From an uncultured Sphingobacteriaceae bacterium (GTDB taxonomy: Bacteria; Bacteroidota; Bacteroidia; Sphingobacteriales; Sphingobacteriaceae), in contig CAMPKC010000022.1 of the NCBI GenBank assembly GCA_946887045.1, positions 4,292-68,291 on the forward strand: a stretch of 64,000 bases of DNA, in the 5' to 3' direction. The notes beneath the pieces are model-generated. The model searched no databases, had not been told where the DNA came from, and saw only the letters and a list, made by a program, of their open reading frames with translations. This document shows positions 25,029-35,170 of the stretch, piece after piece. The position numbers and the translations under genes were made by a program. Positions within the stretch are counted from its first letter, which is position 1. Each line of letters starts with the position of its first letter.

Positions 25029-26084
25029 TTACAGTTTTAAACTTGCCGGAAGATTATGCTTTAGCTGTTCTTCTACTATCTCACCCATAGTTTTGCATAA
25101 CTTGAACGCAGATGATTTATGAAAATCGCTTAAATCGGACGCCAGCTGTTCAATTTTTTGTCGGGGAGAGATCTCATCTCTCTTCATAACCTCCAATAAA
25201 TCAAACAGCCTGTAATGAACAAGTTTAACCCGGTTATTAATCAGGCTTCGCTCTTCCTCAAGATACTGCCTCATAGTTTTTTTATCCATGTGCTGTATAC
25301 CCAATTTCACCAGTTGATAATTCTCTTTGAAATAATGCGGAAGATAAAACTGTCGTCGGCCCTCGTACGATTGTTGGTCGAAATCTATCGCCCGTAAGCG
25401 GTACTGGTTTCCCTCTATATCCGGAGTTATGTGTACCACATAGTTGTACGAACGCATATCGCCTAACAGGCGGATGAAACAGCGCTCGTTAAACTTCACA
25501 AATTCTTTGCAGATACGTATTTGATTGAATTTGGAGGTGTTTAGTCGCTGTTTAATAAAAATGTCGCCCGGTAAACCAGAAATATGTTCTTCAATTAAAG
25601 TGTTGCCGTCGGTTAAATAACTCAGACGGTTGGGAGAAAGAATATGCTCCAGTTCAAGGCCATAAACCCTGGAGGCGTCGGCTACCTTAACGTAGAAATA
25701 ATCGTAATTGTCGTTAAATCTGTTAATAACCCTGATTCTGAAAGGCTTTGAGTTGCCGAAGGTGCAATAATCTATCTGCGCAATTTGCAGGTGATCCATT
25801 ACCTCGGTGTCGCCGGATGCATTCATCAGCGCATAAATGTAGGAGAGGCCCGGGAAAAGCTCACTCATTTCAGACTGATCGTAAAAGACGGTTTGCCAGA
25901 GAGTATCATTACCGCTTTTGTCAAGCAGAGGAACACTCGTGTTAAATCGTAATAAATCAGAATACTGAACGGGCAGTTTTATTTCGCGATTATATTTTAG
26001 AAGATACTCGCGCAGCTTATCATTTATTGAATAAAAAAATTTTTTCCTGGATGGGACATCCAGTCTCGATTCGTAATCTGCCAT
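25029..26084 (-). CDS. conserved protein with kinase-like motif layout
   Basis: A 351-residue cytoplasmic protein with no family I can name. Its C-terminal two thirds show, in order, the landmarks of the protein-kinase-like fold: FYVKVADASR with Lys133, GLELEHIL with Glu144/146, a hinge-like LIEEHISGLPGD, a catalytic-loop-like RLLGDMRSYNYVV with Asp209 and Asn214 (the kinase D-x4-N spacing), and AIDFDQQ (234-236) in the DFG/DFD position. The first about 110 residues are a separate region. It is conserved-looking and stands alone. A kinase or ATP-grasping role is inference only. Confidence 0.6.
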   Translation of the reverse strand: MADYESRLDVPSRKKFFYSINDKLREYLLKYNREIKLPVQYSDLLRFNTSVPLLDKSGNDTLWQTVFYDQSEMSELFPGLSYIYALMNASGDTEVMDHLQIAQIDYCTFGNSKPFRIRVINRFNDNYDYFYVKVADASRVYGLELEHILSPNRLSYLTDGNTLIEEHISGLPGDIFIKQRLNTSKFNQIRICKEFVKFNERCFIRLLGDMRSYNYVVHITPDIEGNQYRLRAIDFDQQSYEGRRQFYLPHYFKENYQLVKLGIQHMDKKTMRQYLEEERSLINNRVKLVHYRLFDLLEVMKRDEISPRQKIEQLASDLSDFHKSSAFKLCKTMGEIVEEQLKHNLPASLKL

Positions 26085-26233
26085 AATAATCCCAGCAAGA
26101 TATTAATTTAAAAAAAAATCGATTCATGTTTTAATCATTTGCATACAGGAATCTCTTATATAACGTTGTTTTTCTTAATAAATATAGTAGCAATTTAGTT
26201 TAAATAGCATGCTAAATATATTAGTATAATTTT

Positions 26234-26241
26234 TAAGTTTG
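26234..26241 (+). promoter_or_regulatory. -7 box (TAAGTTTG) giving a near-leaderless mRNA
   Basis: TAAGTTTG matches TANNTTTG and ends 4 nt before the ATG at 26246, so transcription would start at or next to the start codon. No clear TTG at -33. Confidence 0.45.
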
Positions 26242-26245
26242 TATC

Positions 26246-27613
26246 ATGTACGCAATAGTTGATATTGAAACAACGGGGGGGCATGCTTCGGCAAATGGGA
26301 TTACTGAAATCGCTATTGTTTTACATGATGGAAAGAAAGTTACCAGGCGATATGAGACTTTGATTAATCCTCAGAAGCATATCCCGATTTATATCTCCGC
26401 ACTTACCGGGATAAGTAATGAAATGGTTGCTACAGCTCCTCTTTTCTCTGAAGTAGCAACAGAAGTTTTTAGTTTGCTTCATGATAAGATCTTTATTGCT
26501 CATAATGTTAATTTCGATTATTCTTTTCTTAAGTATCATTTATCGGCTTGCGGATACGAGCTTCAAACTAAAAAGCTTTGCACTGTACGTTTAAGCAGGA
26601 AAGTGTTTCCTGGCTTGCTTTCTTATAGCTTAGGCAAGCTATGCAAGCAATTGAACGTCGAACTCAACAATCACCATAGAGCCGGTGGAGATGCAGAGGC
26701 CACGGCGATTTTGTTTTCAATGATTCTGGAGAATGATAAAGATGGTCACGTTGTTCAATCCCTGAACAGAAATTCAAAGGAGCAACGTTTACCTCCAAAT
26801 TTGGCCAAGTCAGAATTCGATAAATTGCCCAATACCCCCGGTGTGTACTATTTCTATAATCAGAAAGGGAAAGTTGTTTATGTAGGTAAGGCCAAAAATC
26901 TAAAAAAGCGTGTAAGTTCTCATTTTAGCGGGAATAATGCCAATAAACAGCGACAGGATTTTATGCGTGAAATCCACTCGATAAATTTTCAGGAATGCGG
27001 AACGGAATTAATGGCTTTTATCCTGGAAGCAACAGAAATAAAACGTCTCTGGCCCGAAAATAACCGTGCGTTAAAGCGGTTTGAACAGGCATACGGATTG
27101 TTCCTGTACGAAGATCAGCGAGGTTATCAGCGATTGTTAATTGATAAAAAGCGAAAAGGATCGACCCCCATTTATAGTTTTAACCAGATTTTTGAAGGGC
27201 ATAGTTTGTTGAGGCAATTAATGGAAGAGTTTGAACTCTGCCCTAAGCTGTGCTTCATTCAAAAAAATCATGACGAGTGCCTGGGTAATGAAAATAAACC
27301 GTGTAAAGGCGCATGTAAGGGAACAGAAAGCAGGGCTCTATATAACATCAGGGTGCAACAGGCTATCGCCCGGCTTAAATCAAATCTGCCATCTTTTGCT
27401 TTGCTGGATGATGGCCGGACCGATGAAGAGCACAGCGTAATTTTGATAGAACAGGGACATCTTCATGGAATGGGGTATATTATGAAAAGTAATCCTGTAA
27501 TTGATATAAACGCCTTAAAGAGCATTTTACAGCCGTACCCTTCAAATGATTATATCCGCAATCTGGTTCACAACTATGCGATAAGATATCCCGAACGGTT
27601 ATTGAACTTTTAG
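26246..27613 (+). CDS. DnaQ-like exonuclease / GIY-YIG (UvrC-N-like) fusion
   Basis: A 455-residue two-domain nuclease. Residues about 1-175 are a DEDDh 3'-5' exonuclease: Exo I VDIETTGG, Exo II AHNVNFDYSFL, Exo III HHRAGGDAEA. Residues about 190-270 are a GIY-YIG domain as in UvrC/Cho: PGVYYFYNQKGKVVYVGKAKNLKKRV, with Glu in ILEATEIKRLWPENN. The remaining C-terminal part has several cysteines (CPKLC, CLGNENKPCKGAC) that could bind metal. This architecture is known from other bacteria (e.g. mycobacterial Rv2191) and is linked to DNA repair. Confidence 0.88.
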   Translation: MYAIVDIETTGGHASANGITEIAIVLHDGKKVTRRYETLINPQKHIPIYISALTGISNEMVATAPLFSEVATEVFSLLHDKIFIAHNVNFDYSFLKYHLSACGYELQTKKLCTVRLSRKVFPGLLSYSLGKLCKQLNVELNNHHRAGGDAEATAILFSMILENDKDGHVVQSLNRNSKEQRLPPNLAKSEFDKLPNTPGVYYFYNQKGKVVYVGKAKNLKKRVSSHFSGNNANKQRQDFMREIHSINFQECGTELMAFILEATEIKRLWPENNRALKRFEQAYGLFLYEDQRGYQRLLIDKKRKGSTPIYSFNQIFEGHSLLRQLMEEFELCPKLCFIQKNHDECLGNENKPCKGACKGTESRALYNIRVQQAIARLKSNLPSFALLDDGRTDEEHSVILIEQGHLHGMGYIMKSNPVIDINALKSILQPYPSNDYIRNLVHNYAIRYPERLLNF

Positions 27614-27645
27614 TGATTGCGAAGATTTCAAAAGCGGTTGCTTTG

Positions 27646-30600
27646 CTATAATAAATCAGCCTTTTGAACCGGGTAATAGTTTTCTGCCACCTGCTGCAGT
27701 GTTCTTACCAGTATTTCCAGACTGATCGGTTTGGAGATGTAATCGTTCATCCCCGCTTTCAGACAAGCTTCACGATCTTCGGGTAAGGCGTTGGCTGTCA
27801 TGGCAATAATAACCGGCTGGTAAGGGCTGGTCTTCCTGATAGCGATAGTAGCCTCCAGTCCATCCATTTCAGGCATGAGCATGTCCATCAGTATTATGTG
27901 GAAGTCTTTTAACATCAGTTTTTCGACCGCTTCTTTACCATTATTTGCCAGTTCGGGTGTATACCCCAGTTTACTCAGCACTTTCATCGCCAATTTCTGG
28001 TTTATCAAATTATCTTCTGCCAAAAGAATATCCAGCGGATAAAGCTTTGCAAAATCTTCAGAAAGTACTGTTTTGGATTTTTCCTCTTGGGCCGGTTGTT
28101 TTCCCGGTTTCAGTTCGGATTGAACTAGGTTGAATAACTGTCCCTGTTTTACAGGTTTAGTGAGTACAGAATTAAATAAGTGGGGATGATTGGATCGTAT
28201 TTCAGCTCCCACCGAGGTTAGTAAAATAATGGGAACCTGAGGTATGATATCCTTCAAGGCCTTCGCCAGTTCTATTCCATTCATTCCGGGCATTTGCATG
28301 TCGGTTATAACCAACTGAAAATCTTCTCCGGAAGAAACAATTTGAATTGCTCTTTTTGCTGACGACGCCAGCACAGGTACTAATTCCCACAGTTCAAGCT
28401 GAGTTTTCAGTATAGATAAATTAGTGATGTTGTCATCGATGATCAAAACTCTTTTACCTTTATTTTCTGCGATATTTAGGTTAGCATATTTTTTTTCAGA
28501 TACCTGACCTACTTTGCACCGGATGTTGAAGCTAAAAGTAGTTCCAATACCTTCTTCACTTTCAACTGATATATCGCCACCCATTAATTTAATCAGGCGT
28601 TCGCTAATGACCAAGCCTAAGCCCGTTCCTCCGTATTTCCGGGTAGTCGACGAATCGACCTGAGAGAAAGCTTTAAACAATCGTGAAAGTTTATCTTTTG
28701 GAATACCAATTCCGCTATCCCGTACATTAAAGACAAGCTCTAAATTGTCATCTGACACTTTCGAAAGATGTACGTTTACAAAAACTTCGCCTTCGCGGGT
28801 AAATTTCATGGCATTGCTAACCAAATTCAGCAGTATTTGCCTTAGCCGTCCACAGTCGCCAATTATCTGAGCAGGAACCATATGGTCGATCTGGTAAACA
28901 AGGTCCAGCTGTTGAGCGGCGGCTTTACCGGCAAAAACATCCATCACCTGTTCTATACATTGACGAAGGTCGAAATCACGATGTTCGAGTTCCATATTTC
29001 CCGACTCGATTTTAGAAAAGTCAAGGATATCATTGATGACTGTAAGCAAGGCATCACCGCTGGTGCGGATTACATTAACATAATCTTGCTGTTCGTTGCT
29101 TAATTTTGTTTCGGCTAGGAGGGAGGCCATTCCAATTACACCATTCATTGGGGTACGGATTTCGTGACTCATAGTGGCAAGAAACACGCTTTTAGCCTGG
29201 TTCGCTTTTTCGGCCTTCTGACGCTCTTCAAATAATTCTTCATTTAAAGTTTGCAAATGGTCTGTTTGCGACTGAAGTTCTTCCGATTGAGCCTGCAGTT
29301 CTTCATTCATTTGTTGCAGCTCTTCTGATTTTGAGTTCAGTTCCTCATTCATTTGCATCACGCTCTCCGACTGAGCCCTAAGTTCTTCTGCCTGTTGAAC
29401 TACTTCTGATGTACGAAGCTGAACCTGAATTTCGAGAGCTCTTTTTTGGGCCTTGATGGAATTTATTCTATGACGATAAAAAGCCAGGCAGCTACCTATC
29501 ACAATTACCATAGACAGAACTTTAAACCATAAAGTCATCCAAAACGGGGGAGTAATGATGATTTTTATTGAGGTGCCTTTATTGTTCCATATACCGTCGT
29601 TATTGGATGCTTTTACTCTGAATGTATAAACGCCCGGAGGGATATTGGTATATGATGCTTTTCTGTTCGTACCCACATAATTCCAGTTCTCTTCAAAGCC
29701 CTCAAGTTTATATGCATATTGGTTTTCTTTGGTTCTGGATAGGTTGGAGGCTAAAAAAGCGAATGAAAATACATTTTGTTTATAAGAAAGGTTGATGACT
29801 TTAGTCTCGTTAATTACAGCTTTCAGGATAGAATCTTTATCCCCCACCGATACCCGCTTATTAAACAATTCAAAATCATAAATGAAAACAGTTGGAACGG
29901 TGGTATTTATATAAAGTTTCTTTGGGTTGAACATATTAAATCCAAAGAGACCTCCAAAAATCATCTCGCCATTTTTTAACTTCAGGGCCGACCGGTTAAG
30001 AAATTCATTATAATCAAAACCATTGTTAATGCTATGATTCTGGAAGGTCTTTGTATGTATTTTAAATTGAGAGATGCCAGTTTGAGTACTAATCCAGATA
30101 TCCCCGTTATCAGCTTCAAGTAAACTGTTTATCTGATTGCTTTTTAATTTCTGATCAGAATTATAGTTTATAATAGTATTATTACTAGTCTTGAGGTGGC
30201 TTAGACCTGTTTTTGTGCCGATCCACATATCGCCTCTTTTATCCTCCAGTAAACTGTAAATATTGTTGCCGATAAGCGTTTTATTGTCTGTTGGATCGTG
30301 TTTGAAGATTTTAAAGATGCCTTTTTCTTTGTTTATCTTAAATAAGTCGCCAGAGCCTGATGCGATCCAAAGGTTTGATTGTCTATCGATGTGAAAACAA
30401 GTAATGCCAGCTACGGGAATCTGTTTCCCTTTCCAATAAAACCTGTAAAACTGTTTTTTCTTATGGTCGTATTTAAATACTCCGGTACTAAATGAGGCGA
30501 TATACAAACCACCTTTAGAATCTTCTTTAATAAACCAGATGTCTCTCAGCGGAATTCGCTCATTGGTTAGTGAATCAATTCCGCCGAATACTTCATACGA

Positions 30601-31923
30601 GTTGTTTTTATGATCGTATCTGTAAAGACCCTGGTCGAAGGTGCCAAGCCAGAAATTTTTATTCTTGTCTTCATGGAAAGATAAAATGGTGCCAATACGC
30701 CCGCCATCTTTTCTGGGCCTATTGTGAATAAATGTATTAGATTTCCGGTCGAAAATGTCGAAGCCATTTCTGAGACCAATCCATATACGCTCTTGAGAAT
30801 CTTCGTAAAAACTGAAAGCTTCTTTATCTCCCAGGCTATTTTTATTGCCGGGATTGTGAGAATAATTGGGGAACCGCGAATCCAGTGCCTCTTTTATGGA
30901 AATTCCTGCTATGCTTCCAATCCATATATTTCCTTCAGCATCGCGGTGGAGGGTATTTAGTCCATTATCGACCAAAGAATTCACATCGTAAGGGTCGTTT
31001 GTATAAGATGTAAATAAATTCGTTTTCTTGTCCAGAATGCTTAGTCCGAAATTGGTGGCAATCCATATTTTTCCATCCTTGTCTTCGCAGATAGACGGAA
31101 TATAATCGCCGACTATTGTATTGCGATTATCAATGCTTTTAAATTTGATGAAGCTTCGGTCGTTTTTATCAAAAAGATTTAACCCTTCAAATGCAGTTCC
31201 TATCCAGATTTTACCTTCAGAATCGGCAAATATGCTTCTGATAACACTTGTGCTTAAGCTTTTTGGATTGCTTGTGTGCTGATAGTTTGAAATTTGTTTA
31301 CGGCTTTTGTTTATAACACTAATCCCGTTGTCTGTGCCGACCCATAAATTTCCTTCCTTATCTTCAGTAATGCACCTGACGAAATTATCTACAAGGCGGT
31401 TTGTTCCCGGCGAGGCGATGAATGCATTCCTGAAGGCTTTAGTTTTTCTGTCGAACGTTTGCAGGCCATATCCTTCTAATCCAATCCAAAGCACACCTTG
31501 CGAGTCTTCAAATATCTCGCTTACACGGTTACTGGCAATGCTGTTTTTATCTTTTGACCAGTGTACATACGTAGTGAAATTATCTGTGCCCGAATTATAG
31601 ACGTTCAATCCTCCATTCTCTGTGGCAACGTATAAAACACCTCGTTTATCCACGTATGTTTTAGTAACTATATTGGCGCTTAAGCTTCCTTTTTCTTTAG
31701 GATCGTTTTGATAAACTTTAAATGTATATCCATTATACATACTCAATCCATGGCTGGTTCCCAACCAGATAAAGCCATTTTTATCGCTGCTAATACTTCT
31801 GACAAAACTTTGCGGCAGACCGTTCCGGGACGTTTTTCTGTTAAACTTTATCGTACTTACCTGCGCATAAGCCTGAACAGTCGCGACAAAACTGAATAAT
31901 ATAAATAGAGCGAATCTTAACAC
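27646..31923 (-). CDS. hybrid two-component sensor with beta-propeller and two receivers
   Basis: 1425 residues: signal peptide; about 12-14 Reg_prop propeller repeats with WIGT/LWVGT blades (about 20-680); Y_Y_Y domain (about 710-790); membrane helix (about 798-816); coiled coil of L-x-QSEEL-type repeats (830-905); HisKA with His920 ([11 protein letters not shown]); HATPase_c (N-box [16 protein letters not shown]-box KYGGTGLGL); receiver 1 with Asp1208; receiver 2 with Asp1347. Classical hybrid systems of this type end in an AraC HTH; here there is none, so output must go to another protein. No SusCD genes are adjacent. The start is GTG at 31923. The kinase-receiver half is paralogous to the gene at 51.3-54.1 kb. 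Confidence 0.9.
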   Translation of the reverse strand: MLRFALFILFSFVATVQAYAQVSTIKFNRKTSRNGLPQSFVRSISSDKNGFIWLGTSHGLSMYNGYTFKVYQNDPKEKGSLSANIVTKTYVDKRGVLYVATENGGLNVYNSGTDNFTTYVHWSKDKNSIASNRVSEIFEDSQGVLWIGLEGYGLQTFDRKTKAFRNAFIASPGTNRLVDNFVRCITEDKEGNLWVGTDNGISVINKSRKQISNYQHTSNPKSLSTSVIRSIFADSEGKIWIGTAFEGLNLFDKNDRSFIKFKSIDNRNTIVGDYIPSICEDKDGKIWIATNFGLSILDKKTNLFTSYTNDPYDVNSLVDNGLNTLHRDAEGNIWIGSIAGISIKEALDSRFPNYSHNPGNKNSLGDKEAFSFYEDSQERIWIGLRNGFDIFDRKSNTFIHNRPRKDGGRIGTILSFHEDKNKNFWLGTFDQGLYRYDHKNNSYEVFGGIDSLTNERIPLRDIWFIKEDSKGGLYIASFSTGVFKYDHKKKQFYRFYWKGKQIPVAGITCFHIDRQSNLWIASGSGDLFKINKEKGIFKIFKHDPTDNKTLIGNNIYSLLEDKRGDMWIGTKTGLSHLKTSNNTIINYNSDQKLKSNQINSLLEADNGDIWISTQTGISQFKIHTKTFQNHSINNGFDYNEFLNRSALKLKNGEMIFGGLFGFNMFNPKKLYINTTVPTVFIYDFELFNKRVSVGDKDSILKAVINETKVINLSYKQNVFSFAFLASNLSRTKENQYAYKLEGFEENWNYVGTNRKASYTNIPPGVYTFRVKASNNDGIWNNKGTSIKIIITPPFWMTLWFKVLSMVIVIGSCLAFYRHRINSIKAQKRALEIQVQLRTSEVVQQAEELRAQSESVMQMNEELNSKSEELQQMNEELQAQSEELQSQTDHLQTLNEELFEERQKAEKANQAKSVFLATMSHEIRTPMNGVIGMASLLAETKLSNEQQDYVNVIRTSGDALLTVINDILDFSKIESGNMELEHRDFDLRQCIEQVMDVFAGKAAAQQLDLVYQIDHMVPAQIIGDCGRLRQILLNLVSNAMKFTREGEVFVNVHLSKVSDDNLELVFNVRDSGIGIPKDKLSRLFKAFSQVDSSTTRKYGGTGLGLVISERLIKLMGGDISVESEEGIGTTFSFNIRCKVGQVSEKKYANLNIAENKGKRVLIIDDNITNLSILKTQLELWELVPVLASSAKRAIQIVSSGEDFQLVITDMQMPGMNGIELAKALKDIIPQVPIILLTSVGAEIRSNHPHLFNSVLTKPVKQGQLFNLVQSELKPGKQPAQEEKSKTVLSEDFAKLYPLDILLAEDNLINQKLAMKVLSKLGYTPELANNGKEAVEKLMLKDFHIILMDMLMPEMDGLEATIAIRKTSPYQPVIIAMTANALPEDREACLKAGMNDYISKPISLEILVRTLQQVAENYYPVQKADLL

Positions 31924-32062
31924 TTTGGGGTTGATTTTTAACTTGAAGTTAGTATAAAACAGTTTCTACGTAAAGGCTATAGAAAGGTTTGGAGATTCCT
32001 TTTCCATGTTTCAATTGATCCTTTTAGCGGTGTTCAGAAGCGTTCTGGCGAGTGTTAATTCT

Positions 32063-33082
32063 CTAATGAACGCTACTGTCGGCAGCCTTTTTCTGAAAGC
32101 TATAAATTAAATACCCCAAAGCAGGAAGGATGAACACACTTCCTATAAGCAAGGCCCATCCTAAAGCTTCTATCGCTTTATCATGTCCATTATGTTCCAA
32201 AAGTGATAAATACTTGCCATTTTTAAGGATTACAATGTTCGGAAAATGGCGGTAAGTAGTTGTTAATAAAATCATACTAACCTGAAAGCCTGCTAATATC
32301 CGCAGGATATGGGTTTTACCTTTCGATAAGAGATACCAGAACAGGATGAGCGAAAGTGTTGCTAAAGCGATGGCCGTAATTCCGACAGGGTTACCAAACA
32401 CCCAGTTCATTAAGGGAACACCTTCAAAATAAGCAGCAATGAAAACAATCGCTCCGCAAATAAAAGCCGCGATATTCATAAACCGGGCTTTACGCATAAA
32501 ACGTTGCTTGTCTAATTCGGTATCAGTTTCTCCGATGGTATAAACAGCAGCAAGAAAGCCGCAAATGGCAACGGTGAAAAAGCCCACCGATACGGAAAAC
32601 CAGTTTAACCAGCTGAAAATATAAGCGGAGAGAAAATTATCAGCATCTGTATCTATTTGTCCCGATACAGCGCTGCCTCCGATTATTCCTAAAAATAAGG
32701 GAGTGACGAAACTGGAGTAGACAAAGATTTTATTGTACACATGCTGCATGTCGTCGACTACCGCATCATAATGTCTGAAAGTGAATGCGGTGCCTCGGGC
32801 TATAATCCCCAAAAGCATGATTATTAAAGGAATATGCAAATGGATAGACATGGTCGTGTATATGTCGGGAAAACCGACAAATAAAATCACAATCGTGATA
32901 ATCAGCCACATATGGTTGGCCTCCCATATGGGGCCAATAGCTCTGTACATCGTTCTCCGGGTTTTATTCAGATTTTTTTCCGAAGTAAAAAGCTCAACAA
33001 TTCCGGCACCAAAGTCTGCACCGCCCATTAGCAGATACAGAAGAATAGCTGTCCACAGAAAAATAATTACAACGTATAACAT
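32063..33082 (-). CDS. cydB: cytochrome bd ubiquinol oxidase subunit II
   Basis: A 339-residue membrane protein with about eight to nine helices and the CydB N-terminus GGADFGAGIVEL, IGPIWEANHMWLI, and FRHYDAV in the third helix region. It pairs with CydA to form the bd-type quinol oxidase that reduces O2 at high affinity without proton pumping. cydA ends 3 bp upstream, so the genes are coupled. No cydX-like small ORF is evident after it. Confidence 0.93.
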   Translation of the reverse strand: MLYVVIIFLWTAILLYLLMGGADFGAGIVELFTSEKNLNKTRRTMYRAIGPIWEANHMWLIITIVILFVGFPDIYTTMSIHLHIPLIIMLLGIIARGTAFTFRHYDAVVDDMQHVYNKIFVYSSFVTPLFLGIIGGSAVSGQIDTDADNFLSAYIFSWLNWFSVSVGFFTVAICGFLAAVYTIGETDTELDKQRFMRKARFMNIAAFICGAIVFIAAYFEGVPLMNWVFGNPVGITAIALATLSLILFWYLLSKGKTHILRILAGFQVSMILLTTTYRHFPNIVILKNGKYLSLLEHNGHDKAIEALGWALLIGSVFILPALGYLIYSFQKKAADSSVH

Positions 33083-33085
33083 ATT

Positions 33086-34414
33086 TTACAAATTTGGATC
33101 AATATCCGGAGTGTCGTATAATTTACCAACCATGCTAATTTGCCTGTAAAGCATAAATATTACGATGATTGCCAGTGAGAGATATACCGCAGAGAACAAA
33201 TAGAATGAATAGACGATGCCTGGCATCGGGGTTACAGCATCTGCTGTGCGCATAACATTATGAATAATCCAGGGTTGGCGACCAACTTCTGTAACTGTCC
33301 AGCCGGCCTCTACAGCAATAAATCCCATAGGAGTAGCTGCCACAAAAAACTTAAGCAACCATGATTTGGTTAGCCAGCTTCGTTTCTTCCAAAGAGCAAT
33401 AAAGTATAGAATTGACAAGATCACCATGATCATTCCGAGTCCTACCATTATCTGAAAGGCGTAATGAGTAATTGCTATCGGCGGATGGTTTTCTTTCGGA
33501 ATACTATCCAATCCCTTTACTTCAGCCTGGAAATCGCCGTGGGCCAGAAAGCTGAGAGCGCCGGGAATTTTTATGGCATAATCAACCTTGTTCTTCTGAA
33601 TGTTCGGAATTCCTCCGAGAATTAAAGACGCATTTTTTTCTGTTTTAAAGTGCGCCTCCATTGCAGCAAGTTTGGCCGGTTGCCTTTCGGCGACATCTTT
33701 GGCAGAGATATCCCCGCTAAGGGGTTGTAAAACTGCCGCAACTGTGGCAAACGCAGCCGCGATTTTAAACGATTTGCTGTGGAATTCTATGTTCGTTCCT
33801 TTCAATATCATCAGTGCGTGTACTCCTGCAACCGCAAATCCGGTGGCTACAAATGCCGCGACAGACATGTGTAAGGCCTGAGAAAACCAAGCATCATTAA
33901 ACATTGCCTTAATAGGGTCGATATTTATGTATTGCCCGTTTACAAAGTCGAAGCCGGCCGGACTATTCATCCAGGCATTTGCAGCAACAACCAGTATACC
34001 CGACACCAGCCCGCTTACTCCGACTACAACACCTGTAAACCAATGAAACCATGGATTAAAACGGTTCCAGCCGTAAAGAAAAAAACCCAGGGCAATTGCT
34101 TCAATAAAAAAAGCGGTTCCTTCTAAAGAGAAAGGCATGCCAAATATCGGACCGGCATGCTTCATAAAGGTTGGCCATAACAAGCCAAGCTCGAACGATA
34201 GCACTGTGCCCGATACAGCTCCTGTCGCAAAAAAAATAGCTACTCCCTTGCTCCATGCTTTTGTGATGTTTTTGTATACAACATTATTGGTTTTAAGCCA
34301 GTAGTAATGGGCCACTGCCATAAAAAATGGCATTACCATCCCGATACAGGAAAAAATAATATGAAAGCCCAGAGAAAGGGCCATTTGAGACCTGGCGGCT
34401 ATAAAGTCATCCAT
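33086..34414 (-). CDS. cydA: cytochrome bd ubiquinol oxidase subunit I
   Basis: A 442-residue protein with about nine helices. It has the heme-ligand helix ALSLGFHIIFSCIGMVMP, the second conserved segment FELGLLWPTFMKHAGPIFGMPFSLEG, the quinol-loop region, and the CydA signature TEVGRQPWIIHN. At this length it belongs to the short-Q-loop (CioA-like) class. The ATG at 34414 is chosen: the extension to 34438 would sit across a TATCTTTG -7 box. It is the first gene of the cydAB operon. Confidence 0.93.
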   Translation of the reverse strand: MDDFIAARSQMALSLGFHIIFSCIGMVMPFFMAVAHYYWLKTNNVVYKNITKAWSKGVAIFFATGAVSGTVLSFELGLLWPTFMKHAGPIFGMPFSLEGTAFFIEAIALGFFLYGWNRFNPWFHWFTGVVVGVSGLVSGILVVAANAWMNSPAGFDFVNGQYINIDPIKAMFNDAWFSQALHMSVAAFVATGFAVAGVHALMILKGTNIEFHSKSFKIAAAFATVAAVLQPLSGDISAKDVAERQPAKLAAMEAHFKTEKNASLILGGIPNIQKNKVDYAIKIPGALSFLAHGDFQAEVKGLDSIPKENHPPIAITHYAFQIMVGLGMIMVILSILYFIALWKKRSWLTKSWLLKFFVAATPMGFIAVEAGWTVTEVGRQPWIIHNVMRTADAVTPMPGIVYSFYLFSAVYLSLAIIVIFMLYRQISMVGKLYDTPDIDPNL

Positions 34415-34435
34415 AAAAGAGAAGATAAGAAACGG

Positions 34436-34443
34436 CAAAGATA
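34436..34443 (-). promoter_or_regulatory. candidate -7 box (TATCTTTG) of cydAB
   Basis: Minus-strand TATCTTTG matches TANNTTTG 21 nt before the cydA ATG. No clear TTG at -33. Confidence 0.4.
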
Positions 34444-34600
34444 AAATGAAATCTTTTGCTCATGTGAGGATTGGCAAGAAAATGTCTGATGAATTCTAAT
34501 TTATATCAGTTCTATTTAACACCTTTTTTGATTCTGTCAAAAAGGATAGTTAATTGTGCTTAATTTTACATCAGCATTAATTGATGCGTTCGAATACAAT

Positions 34601-35026
34601 ATGAAATCTCTAAAAGTGATTAATAATAAAGATGTGCCGTCTGAATTTTCGGCGGCATTGCAGGCAAAGTGCCCGAGATGCAGACGGGGAGAGATGTTTA
34701 CTACATCGATGTACGGATTTAAGCTTCAAAAAATGAATGATCATTGTCCGCATTGCGGATTAAAGTTCGAACGAGAGCCGGGATATTTCTATGTGGCAAT
34801 GTTTATCAGTTATGGCATGAATGTTATCCAGATGATTGTTGTGGGTCTGCTAACATATCTCATAACCGGAAACGTTACAGATCCTTTGCTTTACATCATG
34901 GTAATTTTTCCCGTTGTCTTTATCCTTTCGCCGTTCAATTATCGCTTTTCCAGAGTTATTTTGCTCTATTGGCTGACTCCCGGTCTGCATTATAATCCGG
35001 AAAAAAGCCGGGATAGGGCGGAATAA
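34601..35026 (+). CDS. DUF983 zinc-ribbon membrane protein
   Basis: About 141 residues. An N-terminal zinc ribbon CPRCRRGEMF ... CPHCGLKFEREPGYFYVAMFISYGMN is followed by two hydrophobic helices and the conserved HYNPEK end. This is the DUF983 pattern of Bacteroidota; the family is often near cytochrome oxidase genes. It is divergent from cydAB here. A GTG at 34556 would add 15 residues, but the ATG at 34601 is more typical. Confidence 0.8.
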   Translation: MKSLKVINNKDVPSEFSAALQAKCPRCRRGEMFTTSMYGFKLQKMNDHCPHCGLKFEREPGYFYVAMFISYGMNVIQMIVVGLLTYLITGNVTDPLLYIMVIFPVVFILSPFNYRFSRVILLYWLTPGLHYNPEKSRDRAE

Positions 35027-35170
35027 AGTAAAACCCTTATATTCGTTATTTATCGCTTCCAAATAGTCGTTAACACAGTGTTATTTTGGGCAAACCGATC
35101 ACACTATGAAATGTTAGCCTAATATACTAGCGATAACGTGGTAAAAATTTTCTATAAGCCTGAATCTCTC

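Noticed and set aside
32000..32062. A cydX-like small subunit after cydB
   Set aside because: No short membrane frame of the right kind is visible.
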